Positions 47,727-56,503 of a stretch of 64,000 bases of DNA are shown piece by piece (within the stretch, counting starts at the first letter, position 1; each line of letters opens with the position of its first letter). The notes beneath the pieces were generated by a model. The model made no database searches and was not told where the DNA came from. It was given only the letters and a program-made list of their open reading frames with translations. The position numbers and the translations under genes were made by a program. This stretch comes from Oxalobacteraceae bacterium OTU3CAMAD1 (GTDB taxonomy: Bacteria > Pseudomonadota > Gammaproteobacteria > Burkholderiales > Burkholderiaceae_D). Where the stretch lies: positions 7,068,001 to 7,132,000 of the forward strand of contig CP099650.1 of the NCBI GenBank assembly GCA_024123915.1. Reading direction: 5' to 3'.

Positions 47727-48469
47727 CGGTTACGCCACTTCTCTGCGCCCTCTTCGACTGCCATGGAGGTCAGCATTCCTACCAGCACCGCCAGCAACAG
47801 GCCCAACTTGTAGGGCAAACCCGCCGCGACCACCGACACGCCGCCCGCGACGAGCACGCCGCACAATGCCGGCCGTCCCACCATCAACGGGATCATCACG
47901 CAAATAATGGCCAACGTGCCGGCAAAACCCAGCCCCCACTCCGGCGGCACCGTGCTGCCGAGGAAGATGCCGGCGATCGAGCCGACCTGCCACGCGCCCC
48001 AGTTCGGATACATCAAGCCCTTCAGATAAGACAGCTTGCCAACCTGAGGCGCTTCGGACGGATATTTTTGCAAAAACAGCGCCACCGTCATATCCCCGGA
48101 GACATAGCCGAGCAAAAACCGGCGCGTCCACGGAAGATGTGCGAAGTGCGGCGCCAGCAAGGCCGCGAAGATAACGAAACGCAGATTGACGACAAACGCC
48201 GTCAGGAAGATGACCCAGATCGGCGCGCTCGCCGCGATCAACGGCAGCGCCGCCAGTTGGGCGGAGCCGGCGAACACCAGCAACGTCATACCCAACGCCT
48301 GCGGCACGCTCAAGCCGGACTTGACCATCGCGATGCCCACCACCAGCCCCCAGGCGCCGATGCCGAACAACGTGGGAGTGCCGACCTTCAGCCCTTCCCG
48401 CCAGGAAGGCTCATGGTGTTCCGGCACGTAGCGGCCGGGCGCGGGAGGGGTACTGCTCGGTTGGGTCAT
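47714..48469 (-). CDS. azlC: AzlC-family branched-chain amino-acid exporter
   Basis: 251 residues, about seven membrane helices. GTPTLFGIGAWGLVVGIAMVKSGLSVPQALGMTLLVFAGSAQLAALPL and FVVNLRFVIFAALLAPHFAHLPW are AzlC signatures. With AzlD it exports branched-chain or related amino acids. Its last codons, AAC ACG TAG, run into the palindromic element, so the current C-terminus may differ from the ancestral one by a few residues. The start has no strong ribosome-binding site visible. Confidence 0.9.
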   Translation of the reverse strand: MTQPSSTPPAPGRYVPEHHEPSWREGLKVGTPTLFGIGAWGLVVGIAMVKSGLSVPQALGMTLLVFAGSAQLAALPLIAASAPIWVIFLTAFVVNLRFVIFAALLAPHFAHLPWTRRFLLGYVSGDMTVALFLQKYPSEAPQVGKLSYLKGLMYPNWGAWQVGSIAGIFLGSTVPPEWGLGFAGTLAIICVMIPLMVGRPALCGVLVAGGVSVVAAGLPYKLGLLLAVLVGMLTSMAVEEGAEKWRNRGNT

Positions 48470-48616
48470 GTGGCTTCAGCTACTCAGGTGGTTGTGGCAT
48501 TCCCGCCACACAGCAGGCCACACCCGTATTGTGGAGGCGCTATTTTACCGATGATTTTTGCTCAATGCGCAATTCCGTTAAAATCGTGGTTTTCACGCCT
48601 TTCGGAGCATTACAAC

Positions 48617-48829
48617 ATGACCAACGCCAACACGTCCGCCGCAGCCGCCACCAACGCCGTTGAGCTGGATGGCAAGGATTTGCCGGCACATTGCCCGAAC
48701 CCAGCGATGCCGCTGTGGTCGTCGCACCCACGCGTGTTCCTGGAATTCAACCACGACGGCGTCGCCAAGTGCCCTTACTGCGGCACCGCCTACCGCCTGA
48801 AGCCGGGCACCGTCGTCGGCCACCATTAA
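48617..48829 (+). CDS. Small zinc-finger protein (CHCC type)
   Basis: 70 residues from ATG 48617; CGGAG 11 bases ahead. LPAHCPNPAMPLWSSHPRVFLEFNHDGVAKCPYCGTAYRLKP contains Cys, His and Cys-x2-Cys ligands of the zf-CHCC family, related to the NDUFS6/YCR-type Zn protein near complex I. Role in bacteria is not established. Not part of a clear operon: the next gene starts 35 bases on. Confidence 0.85.
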   Translation: MTNANTSAAAATNAVELDGKDLPAHCPNPAMPLWSSHPRVFLEFNHDGVAKCPYCGTAYRLKPGTVVGHH

Positions 48830-48864
48830 TATGCACACCGCCAGCCGCGTCCTCCGGAGCCAGC

Positions 48865-49293
48865 ATGCCCATTAAACGAGAAAAACAGTTGAACGGCAGC
48901 GCCGTCGAGGTGGAAACGGCGTTCTACGCCGCGCTCAACCGCGCCGACCTGGACGCGCTGATGGCCCTGTGGGCCGACGACGAAGAGATCGTCTGCGTCC
49001 ATCCGGGCGGCACCCGCCTGATCGGCCACGCGGCGATCCGCTCCTCGTGGAGCAAGATCCTCGAACACGGCGGCCTGCACATCATGCCGTCGCAGCTGCA
49101 CGAAACCCACAATCTGATGAGTTCCGTGCACACGGTGGTCGAAGGCACGACCGCCGCCAGCGGCGAACCGGCGCACCTGCTGGCCACCAACGTCTACGTC
49201 AAAACACCGCGTGGCTGGCGCATCGTGCTGCACCATGTGTCGGTCGCGCCCGGTCCTGTGCCCGCCGACACGGCGACGCAAATCCTGCATTAA
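48865..49293 (+). CDS. NTF2/SnoaL-like protein (DUF4440 type)
   Basis: 142 residues from ATG 48865 (CCGGAG upstream). EVETAFYAALNRADLDALMALWADDEEIVCVHPGG and GHAAIRSSWSKIL are typical of the SnoaL/DUF4440 cone fold, ending with VYVKTPRGWRIVLHHVSV. Often a ligand-binding or small-enzyme domain. No substrate evidence. Lies between the zinc-finger gene and a YheT hydrolase on the same strand with gaps of 35 and 21 bases, so perhaps one transcript. Confidence 0.82.
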   Translation: MPIKREKQLNGSAVEVETAFYAALNRADLDALMALWADDEEIVCVHPGGTRLIGHAAIRSSWSKILEHGGLHIMPSQLHETHNLMSSVHTVVEGTTAASGEPAHLLATNVYVKTPRGWRIVLHHVSVAPGPVPADTATQILH

Positions 49294-49314
49294 CGCCACC
49301 ATCGACCGTCCGCC

Positions 49315-50319
49315 GTGAAGTACACCGCTCCGTTCTGGCTGCCTAGCGGTCACCTGCAAACCATCTACCCGGCCGTCGCCATCGCCAAGCCGGCGGTGAC
49401 GTTCCGCCGGGAACGCTGGGATGCGCCGGACGGCGACTTCGTCGATGTCGACTTCGTCGACGGCAAGCCGGGGCAACCGTTCGTCGTGCTATTCCACGGC
49501 CTGGAAGGCTCGTCCGACAGCCACTACGCGCGCGCCCTGATGGCAGACATCGCCGCGCGCGGCTGGTCCGGCGCGGTGCCGCATTTCCGTGGCTGCTCCG
49601 GCGAGGCCAACCGCGCGCCGCGCTTTTACCATTCCGGCGACGCCACCGAAGTCGACTGGATCATCCGCCGCCTGCACGCACAGCGCGTCGAACAAGGCGG
49701 CGGCAAGTTCTACGCGGCCGGCGTCTCGCTGGGCGGCAACGCGCTGCTGCGCTGGCTGGGCGAATCGCAGCACCAGGCCGACTTCGTCGACGCCGCGTGC
49801 TCGGTGTCGGCGCCGCTGGACCTGGCGCAGGGCGGCGCCTCGCTGTCGAGCGGCTTCAACATGATCTACACGCGCATGTTCCTGCAAACGCTCAAGCCCA
49901 AGTGCATCGCCAAGCTGCGGGAGTTCCCCGGCCTGTTCGACCTCGACGCGCTGCACGCGGCGCGCGACCTGTACGCCTTCGACAACGTCGTCACGGCGCC
50001 GCTGCACGGCTACCGCGACACCGACGACTACTGGGACCGCGCCAGCGCCAAGCACGTGCTCAACGACATCACCGTGCCCACCCTGGTGCTCAACGCCAGG
50101 AACGATCCCTTCCTGCCCGGGCGCCATCTGCCGCAGCGTGCGGCACCAAACGTCGTATTGGACTATCCTGACCACGGAGGCCATGTCGGCTTCGCGGTCG
50201 GCGGGCTGCCGGGCAAGCTGCACTGGCTGCCGCAGCGTCTGATTCACTTTATGGAAGGCGCCAACGACGGTATGGACAACGGTATGGACAAGAAGCGGAT
50301 GGCCAAGAAACATGGATGA
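49315..50319 (+). CDS. YheT-family alpha/beta hydrolase
   Basis: 334 residues from GTG 49315. YTAPFWLPSGHLQTIYPA is the YheT N-terminus; FVVLFHGLEGSSDSHYARAL (oxyanion), FYAAGVSLGGNALLRWLGE (nucleophile Ser in GVSLGG), LNARNDPFLPG (Asp) and DHGGHVGF (His) complete the triad. Cytoplasmic esterase of unknown substrate. The C-terminal tail repeats DGMDNGMDKKRMAKK, encoded by near-identical ATGGACAACGG/ATGGACAAGAA segments. Overlaps the next gene by 8 bases. Confidence 0.9.
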   Translation: MKYTAPFWLPSGHLQTIYPAVAIAKPAVTFRRERWDAPDGDFVDVDFVDGKPGQPFVVLFHGLEGSSDSHYARALMADIAARGWSGAVPHFRGCSGEANRAPRFYHSGDATEVDWIIRRLHAQRVEQGGGKFYAAGVSLGGNALLRWLGESQHQADFVDAACSVSAPLDLAQGGASLSSGFNMIYTRMFLQTLKPKCIAKLREFPGLFDLDALHAARDLYAFDNVVTAPLHGYRDTDDYWDRASAKHVLNDITVPTLVLNARNDPFLPGRHLPQRAAPNVVLDYPDHGGHVGFAVGGLPGKLHWLPQRLIHFMEGANDGMDNGMDKKRMAKKHG

Positions 50320-50917
50320 CATCGTCAAGCAGGCCTTGGCCAAATGGCCGAACGTGCCGCACTGCTACGGCTGGCTGGGTCTGGACGCGCGCGGCAACTG
50401 GCGCATGCGCGACGAGCGCGCCCAGCAGCAGAATCTACCCGGCGACAAGCTCGCGCACGAGGCGCTGATCGCCTTCATCGTGCGCAACTACGCGGCCGAC
50501 GAACGGGGTTGCTGGTATTTCCAGAACGGCCCGCAGCGCGTCTACGTGAACCTGGAAGCGACGCCCTACATCGTGCGCACCGATCCGTCCAGCGGATGGC
50601 TGCTGCACACGGGCACAGCGATGGGCGGCATCGACAAAGCGGTGTTGACGGAGACCGGCGCGCTGGTCTTGCGCAGCGGTGAAATCGTCGCCCAGCTGGA
50701 CGACCGCGACTTCGCGCAGGTGCTGCCATTGCTCAGGATGAACGACGAGCCGGTGGCCGACGAGACCTTGCTGGAATGGATGGAGAGCGACGCGCACTCG
50801 GTCGCCTCCACGTTGACGCTGACCGATCACGAGCGTCAGGTGCCGGTGTACCGCGTGGCCGCCGCGCAGTTGGCGGCGCACTTCGGCTTCGTCAGCGAAC
50901 CGACCGCCCCGGCGTAA
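50312..50917 (+). CDS. Conserved DUF29xx-type protein of unknown function
   Basis: 201 residues. WPNVPHCYGWLGLDARGNWRMRDERAQQQ and RGCWYFQNGPQRVYVNLEATPYIVRT occur in a betaproteobacterial family known only as a domain of unknown function. No signal peptide, membrane helix or catalytic motif that I recognise. Overlaps the YheT gene by 8 bases and so is co-translated. The end overlaps the convergent M48 protease gene by 26 bases. Confidence 0.75.
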   Translation: MDDIVKQALAKWPNVPHCYGWLGLDARGNWRMRDERAQQQNLPGDKLAHEALIAFIVRNYAADERGCWYFQNGPQRVYVNLEATPYIVRTDPSSGWLLHTGTAMGGIDKAVLTETGALVLRSGEIVAQLDDRDFAQVLPLLRMNDEPVADETLLEWMESDAHSVASTLTLTDHERQVPVYRVAAAQLAAHFGFVSEPTAPA

Positions 50918-52658
50918 GGTCCGGGGAACCCTGGCGCAGCCGGTCGAACGGATTGGTCGACTGGTTGGAGAACGGGCTGTTCGGGTTTTTGGTACGGTCG
51001 TCGTCCTCGGCGCGGGAACCCGAACGCATCTCCGCCTTGAACGCCGGGCGGTTCTCGGCCTCGCGCAAATCCTTCTTGCCTTTTTCGCCCAAGTCCTCGC
51101 GCCGGCGCGCCTGCAACTCGCGCTCACGCGCATCGATCACGGCTTGGTCGTAGAACGACGCATCGGGCGCCTTGCGCGCATAGCCCAGCTGGTCGAGCGC
51201 CGACAGCACCCCACCCTGCAACACGTACGACTCGGCCAGCGCCATGTGCTGCAACGCCACCTTGCCCTGCTTCGAATACGTCTGCGCCAGCAAATCGTAG
51301 GCGTTCGGATCTTCGCGGTACAACTGCACCTGTTCGCGCAGATAGCTGCCCGCCTCCTCGTACTTGCCGGCGGCGATCAGCGCCTCGCCGTACAGGTGCG
51401 CGATGCCGCGCGACAGCGGATAACGCTGGTGCGCCGCCTCGGCGTCGACCACCGCCTGCGCGAGGACGGCCTTGTCGTTGGTCTGCGCCAGTTTGATCTC
51501 GATGGCCGTGCTGACGAAGATCGCATCTGACGACGGCTTCGGCGCCGCACTGAAGGTGCCGGCGGCGGGCGCCTTGCCGAACGTCGCGCGCGCCTTGTCC
51601 AGCCACACCTGCGCGTTGGCGGTGTCGCCTTTTTTCAGCGCCAGGAAGGCCATACCGTACTGCCCCGCCGTCAGCTGATGGCGGTTCTCCTGCAACATCT
51701 GATTCTCAAAAAACGTCTTCGACTCGGCATAGCCCTGCGACGTCTGATCCTGCAACACGCGCGCGCGCGACCGAACCAGATAGAAATCGAGGCTGTCGAC
51801 CCGCTGCTTGTACGGCTGGTCGCGGATGCGCGCCTGGATGTCGGCGATGCGCTCGGTCGTCAGCGGATGACTCTGCAGGTAAGCAGGCACCAGATCGCTG
51901 TAATTGCGGCTGGCAGCCTGCATGCGCTGGAAGAAGCCCACCATGCCGGTCGTATCGAAGCCGGCCTCGCCCATGATCTGGAAACCGATGCGGTCGGCCT
52001 CGCGCTCGGCGTCGCGGCCGAAATTCAGTTGACGCTGGATCGCCAGTCCCTGCCCGCCCATGAACACGCCCATGGCCGCGTCGCCGCCGGCACGGGACGC
52101 CAGCGCGGCCAAGATCATCGCCGCCAGCGGGATCAGCGCATCCTGCTTTTGCTGGCCGATGGAACGGGCGATGTGGCGCTGCGCCACGTGGCCGATCTCG
52201 TGGCCGAGCACGGACGCCAGTTCCGATTCGGACTGCGCCGCCAGCAGCAGCGCCGAGTGCACGGCGATAAAGCCGCCCGGCAACGCGAACGCGTTCAGGT
52301 TCGGATCGCGCACGGCGAAGAAGTAATAGTCGAAATTGGCCTCGCCGCGCGCGTCCGGGCGGGCCGCCACCAGCGCGTTGCCGAAAGTGTTCAGGTACTC
52401 GAGGATGGGACCGTCGTCGAGGAAATCGCGGTCGCGCCGGATATCGCGCATGATCTCCTCGCCCAGCTTGCGCTCCATCAGCGGCGACAGGTCCTGGCGT
52501 TCGGTATCGCCCAGCGCCGGCAGATTGGGAATCCTGGCGGGCGCGAGCGCGTTCTGCGCCATGGCCATCGGCATGGCGACCAGCAGGGCAGCCGCGATCA
52601 TGCGCATGCGCAGCGGACGGCGGCCATCGTAAGGAGGGGGGCAACGGTTCGATTTCAC
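50892..52658 (-). CDS. bepA: M48-family metalloprotease with TPR repeats (BepA/YfgC-like)
   Basis: About 588 residues if GTG 52658 starts it; ATG 52607 (571 residues) is an alternative, and both give the signal peptide MIAAALLVAMPMAMAQ. Zn protease: HEIGH in LGHEIGHVAQRH and the third ligand Glu in DAEREADRIGF. The C-terminal half (about 320-540) is TPR-like helices. The family works in the periplasm on outer-membrane assembly, degrading stalled LptD or BAM substrates. The tail (KAEMRSGSRAEDDDRTKNPNSPFSNQSTNPF) is low-complexity and not conserved. Divergent from moaC. Confidence 0.88.
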   Translation of the reverse strand: MKSNRCPPPYDGRRPLRMRMIAAALLVAMPMAMAQNALAPARIPNLPALGDTERQDLSPLMERKLGEEIMRDIRRDRDFLDDGPILEYLNTFGNALVAARPDARGEANFDYYFFAVRDPNLNAFALPGGFIAVHSALLLAAQSESELASVLGHEIGHVAQRHIARSIGQQKQDALIPLAAMILAALASRAGGDAAMGVFMGGQGLAIQRQLNFGRDAEREADRIGFQIMGEAGFDTTGMVGFFQRMQAASRNYSDLVPAYLQSHPLTTERIADIQARIRDQPYKQRVDSLDFYLVRSRARVLQDQTSQGYAESKTFFENQMLQENRHQLTAGQYGMAFLALKKGDTANAQVWLDKARATFGKAPAAGTFSAAPKPSSDAIFVSTAIEIKLAQTNDKAVLAQAVVDAEAAHQRYPLSRGIAHLYGEALIAAGKYEEAGSYLREQVQLYREDPNAYDLLAQTYSKQGKVALQHMALAESYVLQGGVLSALDQLGYARKAPDASFYDQAVIDARERELQARRREDLGEKGKKDLREAENRPAFKAEMRSGSRAEDDDRTKNPNSPFSNQSTNPFDRLRQGSPDLTPGRSVR

Positions 52659-52731
52659 GGTGATATGATACCCGCATCTTGGGTGCTTCCGCACAGTGCC
52701 CGCCACTGAATTATTTTGTTAGCTCTTCATC

Positions 52732-53238
52732 ATGACCGACACCACATCCGCTCCGCCATCCGACCACCTGACCCACTTCGACGCCTCCGGGCAAGCCCAC
52801 ATGGTCGACGTCGGCGCCAAGCAGGAAACCCACCGCATCGCGCTGGCCAGCGGGACCATCCGCATGAAGCCGGAGACCCTGGCGATCATCACCGGCGGCA
52901 CGGCCAAGAAGGGGGATGTGCTCGGCATCGCGCGCATCGCCGCGATCATGGCGTCCAAGCGCACCAGCGACTTGATCCCGCTGTGCCATCCGCTGGCGTT
53001 GACGCGGGTGACGGTGGATTTTGAGACGGATGTGGGGAATTCGAGTGTGCACTGCAAGGCGCAGGTGGAGACTTACGGCAAGACCGGCGTGGAGATGGAG
53101 GCGCTGACTGCGGTGCAGGTCGGCCTGCTGACTGTTTACGACATGTGCAAGGCGGTGGATCGCGGGATGGTGATGAGCGACATCCGGGTGATGGAAAAGC
53201 ATGGTGGGAAGTCGGGGGATTGGAGCGCGACGAGCTAG
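52732..53238 (+). CDS. moaC: Cyclic pyranopterin monophosphate synthase (molybdenum cofactor)
   Basis: 168 residues. [31 protein letters not shown] (catalytic), and [42 protein letters not shown] are MoaC blocks. Works with MoaA to convert GTP to cPMP. Other moa genes are not in the window. The region upstream is only 73 bases and is shared with the bepA promoter. Confidence 0.95.
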   Translation: MTDTTSAPPSDHLTHFDASGQAHMVDVGAKQETHRIALASGTIRMKPETLAIITGGTAKKGDVLGIARIAAIMASKRTSDLIPLCHPLALTRVTVDFETDVGNSSVHCKAQVETYGKTGVEMEALTAVQVGLLTVYDMCKAVDRGMVMSDIRVMEKHGGKSGDWSATS

Positions 53239-53431
53239 TTCGCTCCCGGCGATGCTATCGCATCCGACTTATCCACGGCGGCGCCGGCCATCGCCTCCCC
53301 CGGCGGGCACGGAGGACAACACCGCCGTTATTAAAATTCACAAATCCGCATCTTTTTTCCGTAATAAATCGTCAAAACACAACGCTTTTCCCCCTTAGTC
53401 CTTGTCCATGGCAGCCTGATCGATGGCTGCT

Positions 53432-53460
53432 TTGTTACTCTAAGTTAACGCGTATATAAT
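53432..53460 (+). promoter_or_regulatory. Sigma-70-like promoter of the PilZ gene
   Basis: TTGTTA (53432-53437), 17-base spacer, then TATAAT (53455-53460). Transcription would start near 53467, leaving about 66 bases of leader. The rest of the 294-base gap after moaC shows nothing else. Confidence 0.55.
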
Positions 53461-53532
53461 AAATAGCACGGAAGTAATTTTTTGACAGTTACGTTGCCGT
53501 GGTCGCCGATGCGCCTGCGAGAAAGAACTTGA

Positions 53533-54243
53533 ATGAGCAGCAACCCGCCCCCGAGCGAAGCCAAGACTCAGGAATACGAATTCGAACAGATGAACCTGCA
53601 GGTGGGCGGCAGGATCCAGTTCATCACGCATCGGACCATGAAGCCGATCCAGCACTTTTCGACCATCATCGGCTGGGTCAAGGATGAATATTTGATCGTG
53701 AAGGTGCCGTTTGAGAACAACGCGCCGATCTCGATCAACGATGGCGACAAGCTGACCATCCGCGTGTTTTCCGGCGTGAACGTCTGCTCGTTCTCGTGCG
53801 TCGTGCAGCGCGTGTTTCCTCGTCCGTTCTTTTATGCGCATCTGTCGTTCCCGGTGTCGATCCAGGGGACCAGTCTGCGAGCGGCGATGCGGGTGAAGGT
53901 GGATATTCCGGCGCAGGTGACGACGCCGACTGGCACGTCGTCGGTGTTCCTGGTGAACCTGAGCGTGTCCGGGGCGCTGATCGAGTCGCCGAAACGGTTG
54001 CCGGAGGATGATGCGCAGGTTGGGCTGTCGTTCTATTTGATCGCGCAGCCGGGCAACCGGCAGGTGCGCGTTAATCCGAATGCGACGATCCGCAATATCA
54101 ATGTGGTCAAGCCGGCGGCCGGGGATAAGCCGGAGGTGTTCACGTACGGCGTGCAGTTTGTGGATTTGGATCCAGTGCATTACACGATGTTGCAGAATTT
54201 GACGTATGAGGCCTTGATCGCGGATCGGCAGAAGATTGTGTAA
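53533..54243 (+). CDS. YcgR-like flagellar brake / PilZ c-di-GMP effector
   Basis: 236 residues. An N-terminal YcgR-N domain (about 22-110) is followed by PilZ (about 112-225) with the c-di-GMP motif RAAMR (RxxxR) and NLSVSG (D/NxSxxG). Binds cyclic di-GMP and would slow motility or pilus/EPS output. It is encoded next to (convergent with) pilA, sharing a terminator, and the window also carries HD-GYP and GGDEF-EAL genes for the same messenger. Confidence 0.9.
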   Translation: MSSNPPPSEAKTQEYEFEQMNLQVGGRIQFITHRTMKPIQHFSTIIGWVKDEYLIVKVPFENNAPISINDGDKLTIRVFSGVNVCSFSCVVQRVFPRPFFYAHLSFPVSIQGTSLRAAMRVKVDIPAQVTTPTGTSSVFLVNLSVSGALIESPKRLPEDDAQVGLSFYLIAQPGNRQVRVNPNATIRNINVVKPAAGDKPEVFTYGVQFVDLDPVHYTMLQNLTYEALIADRQKIV

Positions 54244-54257
54244 GGATTCGTACCAAT

Positions 54258-54286
54258 AAAAAAAACCGGCCGAGGCCGGTTTTTTT
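54258..54286. terminator. Bidirectional terminator between the PilZ gene and pilA
   Basis: ACCGGCC-GA-GGCCGGT with A-run to the left and T-run to the right; stops both converging transcripts. Confidence 0.9.
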
Positions 54287-54300
54287 ATGCAACATCGCTG

Positions 54301-54771
54301 TTATGGTGTGATGTTGTTTTTCAAGAGCGCTGTCTTGGCTGCGTCATGGGTGACCGTGGTTGTGGTAGTCCATACGAGATTGGTGGCGCCAGCCGCGATC
54401 GCCGGCGTGTAGGTCACGGTTTGGCCGTTGACGCCGGTACCCAGACCACCTTGCAAGGTCAATACGACAACCCCGTCCGCAACCGTTGCCGAAAGGACTT
54501 CCTTGGTGGTGGTGAACGCGGCTGGAATGCCGTTTTGGCCGGTATCGCAGTCCGTCAGCACGCCGCCGGCTTCTTGCGCACACAATGCGACAGCCGTTTT
54601 CAGCGAGTCGGCGGCGCCTTGGATATTGGCGACTTTTGCTTTGACCGTGTAGTCGCTATACGCAGGGATCGCGACCGCTGCCAGAATGCCGATAATCGCA
54701 ACCACGATCATCAGTTCGATCAGGGTGAAGCCGGCCTGTGCTTGTTTCTTCATCATTTTCATGGATTTCAT
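54301..54771 (-). CDS. pilA: Type IV pilin major subunit
   Basis: 156 residues from ATG 54771 (AGGAGTCGCAAA ahead). Short leader with Lys ([14 protein letters not shown]), cleaved by PilD before [24 protein letters not shown], the conserved hydrophobic stalk with Glu5. A Cys pair in [14 protein letters not shown] is a plausible disulfide, though a pilin D-region normally sits nearer the C-terminus. Assembled into pili for twitching or adhesion. Transcribed from a sigma-54 site (54820-54835), consistent with PilSR control. Three Met codons (54771, 54762, 54753) could start it. Confidence 0.93.
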   Translation of the reverse strand: MKSMKMMKKQAQAGFTLIELMIVVAIIGILAAVAIPAYSDYTVKAKVANIQGAADSLKTAVALCAQEAGGVLTDCDTGQNGIPAAFTTTKEVLSATVADGVVVLTLQGGLGTGVNGQTVTYTPAIAAGATNLVWTTTTTVTHDAAKTALLKNNITP

Positions 54772-54819
54772 TTTGCGACTCCTGTGGGGTGAAAAAATTG
54801 GGTGGTACACCTGTCTTAT

Positions 54820-54835
54820 CGCAAGCGGTGTGCCA
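54820..54835 (-). promoter_or_regulatory. Sigma-54 (RpoN) promoter of pilA
   Basis: On the minus strand TGGCAC-ACCGC-TTGC: the -24 GG and -12 GC are exactly spaced. Transcription would begin near 54810, giving a leader of about 40 bases to ATG 54771. PilR binding sites would lie further upstream, in 54840-54960. Confidence 0.85.
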
Positions 54836-54961
54836 GCCTATTTTTTAAGCAAAACGGGCCGGAATATTTTCAGAAACCTCATTTTCTCCCCTCAGAGTGC
54901 CGTTTTTTGTCAGTTCGTACCGCCGCGTTTTGTCAGCTGTGACAATGCGTGACAATTATTG

Positions 54962-55537
54962 TCAGGCGATGCGGAAGGCCATCTGCGTGCCGCCGAGGTC
55001 GATGACATCGCCATGCGCGAGCCGCCATGCCTGCTTTCCGACCGCGACGCCATTGACCAGCGGCGCCTGCCCTCCCTCGATATGCGTCAACGTATACACA
55101 TCCGGCTGGCGCTCGATCACCACCACCTGCACGCCGGTGCGGCCGAGCGTGGTCTGGGGCTTGGTCAGCGCCATTTGTTTACCAGTATTGTTGCCATTTA
55201 AGACTTCGATGTGGGCCAGCAGCGGCTCGGCGGCCATGCTCGGCCGCACGCCGTCGGCAACGAACTCGACCTGGAACTTGGCCATCTTGATGAGGTCCTG
55301 GTGCTGGAGGAAATGCTTGCCAATGCGGTGGCCGTTGACGAAGGTGCCGTTGGTGCTGTGCAGGTCTTCCAGGAAGGAGTCGTCGAGGATGGTGACGATG
55401 ACGGCGTGCTCGCCGCTGACGGCCGGGTGCGCCAGCACGATGTCGTTGCGCGGATGGCGGCCGATGGTCATCCGTTCTTTGCTCAGCTGAACCTGCTGTT
55501 CCACCTGGCCGTCGCGTGTGACGATGATCTTCGCCAA
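54962..55537 (-). CDS. Twin FHA-domain protein
   Basis: 191 residues. First FHA (about 10-95): ERMTIGRHPRNDIVLAHPAVSGEHAVI with the phospho-Thr-binding Arg, Ser and His, then NGTFVNGHRIG. A second FHA-like domain (about 115-190, TTLGRTGVQVVVI ... PLVNGVAVG) lacks the Ser-x-x-His and Asn-Gly pairing and may not bind phosphothreonine. Cytoplasmic. No kinase or secretion genes are adjacent; located between pilA and sucCD. Confidence 0.87.
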   Translation of the reverse strand: MAKIIVTRDGQVEQQVQLSKERMTIGRHPRNDIVLAHPAVSGEHAVIVTILDDSFLEDLHSTNGTFVNGHRIGKHFLQHQDLIKMAKFQVEFVADGVRPSMAAEPLLAHIEVLNGNNTGKQMALTKPQTTLGRTGVQVVVIERQPDVYTLTHIEGGQAPLVNGVAVGKQAWRLAHGDVIDLGGTQMAFRIA

Positions 55538-55549
55538 ATCCGATTCTCC

Positions 55550-55580
55550 AAAAAATAAAGGGGAGCGCTAGGCTCCCCTT
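55550..55580 (-). terminator. Terminator of sucCD
   Basis: Minus strand AAGGGGAGC-CTAGC-GCTCCCCTT followed by TATTTTTT. 28 bases past the sucD stop. Confidence 0.88.
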
Positions 55581-55608
55581 CATTATTCCACATTCAACCG
55601 GGCTGTTA

Positions 55609-56490
55609 TTACAGCATGGCTTTCAGCAGACGCGCCATTTCGGACGGGTTTTTGGTGACGGTGATGCCGCAAGCTTCCATGATTTCCAGTTTGGCTTGTG
55701 CGGTGTCGGCGCCGCCGGAGATCAGCGCGCCGGCGTGGCCCATGCGCTTGCCCGGAGGAGCGGTAACACCGGCGATGAAGCCGACGACCGGTTTTTTCAT
55801 GTTGTCTTTGATCCAATAAGCCGCGTTGGCTTCGTCTGGACCGCCGATTTCGCCGATCATGATAACCGCGTCGGTGTCAGGATCGTCGTTGAACATCTTC
55901 ATGACGTCGATGTGCTTCAGACCGTTGATCGGGTCGCCGCCGATGCCGACTGCCGACGATTGGCCCAGGCCCAGCGCCGTCAGCTGACCGACTGCTTCAT
56001 AGGTCAGGGTGCCCGAACGCGAAACCACGCCGATACGGCCCTTCTTGTGGATGTGACCTGGCATGATGCCGATCTTGATTTCGTCCGGGGTGATCAGACC
56101 TGGGCAGTTAGGGCCCAGCAGCAGGGTCTTCGAGCCGGCTTTGGCCATGCGGTCCTTCAGGGCCATCATGTCGCGGACAGGAATGCCTTCGGTGATGCAA
56201 ATTGCCAGGTCCAGCTCGGCTTCCACGGCTTCCCAAATAGCGGCGGCGGCGCCTGCTGGTGGGACGTAGATGACCGACACGTTGGCGCCGGTTTCTTTTT
56301 TCGCTTCAGCGACGTTGGCGAAAATTGGAATGCCTTCGAAGTCTTCGCCGGCTTTCTTTGGGTTCACGCCTGCGACGAACGCATTTTTGCCGTTCGCGTA
56401 ATCGCGGCAGCCACGGGTGTGGAACTGGCCGGTCTTGCCGGTGATCCCTTGGGTAACGACTTTGGTATCTTTATTGATCAGAATGGACAT
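55609..56490 (-). CDS. sucD: Succinyl-CoA synthetase alpha subunit
   Basis: 293 residues. KVVTQGITGKTGQFHTRGC, VIYVPPAGAAAAIWEAVEAELDLAICITEGIPVRDM and GHIHKKGRIGVVSRSGTLTYEAV; the catalytic His lies in PPGKRMGHAGALISGG. Makes ATP or GTP from succinyl-CoA in the TCA cycle together with SucC, encoded 13 bases upstream. Confidence 0.97.
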   Translation of the reverse strand: MSILINKDTKVVTQGITGKTGQFHTRGCRDYANGKNAFVAGVNPKKAGEDFEGIPIFANVAEAKKETGANVSVIYVPPAGAAAAIWEAVEAELDLAICITEGIPVRDMMALKDRMAKAGSKTLLLGPNCPGLITPDEIKIGIMPGHIHKKGRIGVVSRSGTLTYEAVGQLTALGLGQSSAVGIGGDPINGLKHIDVMKMFNDDPDTDAVIMIGEIGGPDEANAAYWIKDNMKKPVVGFIAGVTAPPGKRMGHAGALISGGADTAQAKLEIMEACGITVTKNPSEMARLLKAML

Positions 56491-56503
56491 GTTGATTCCT
56501 TAA

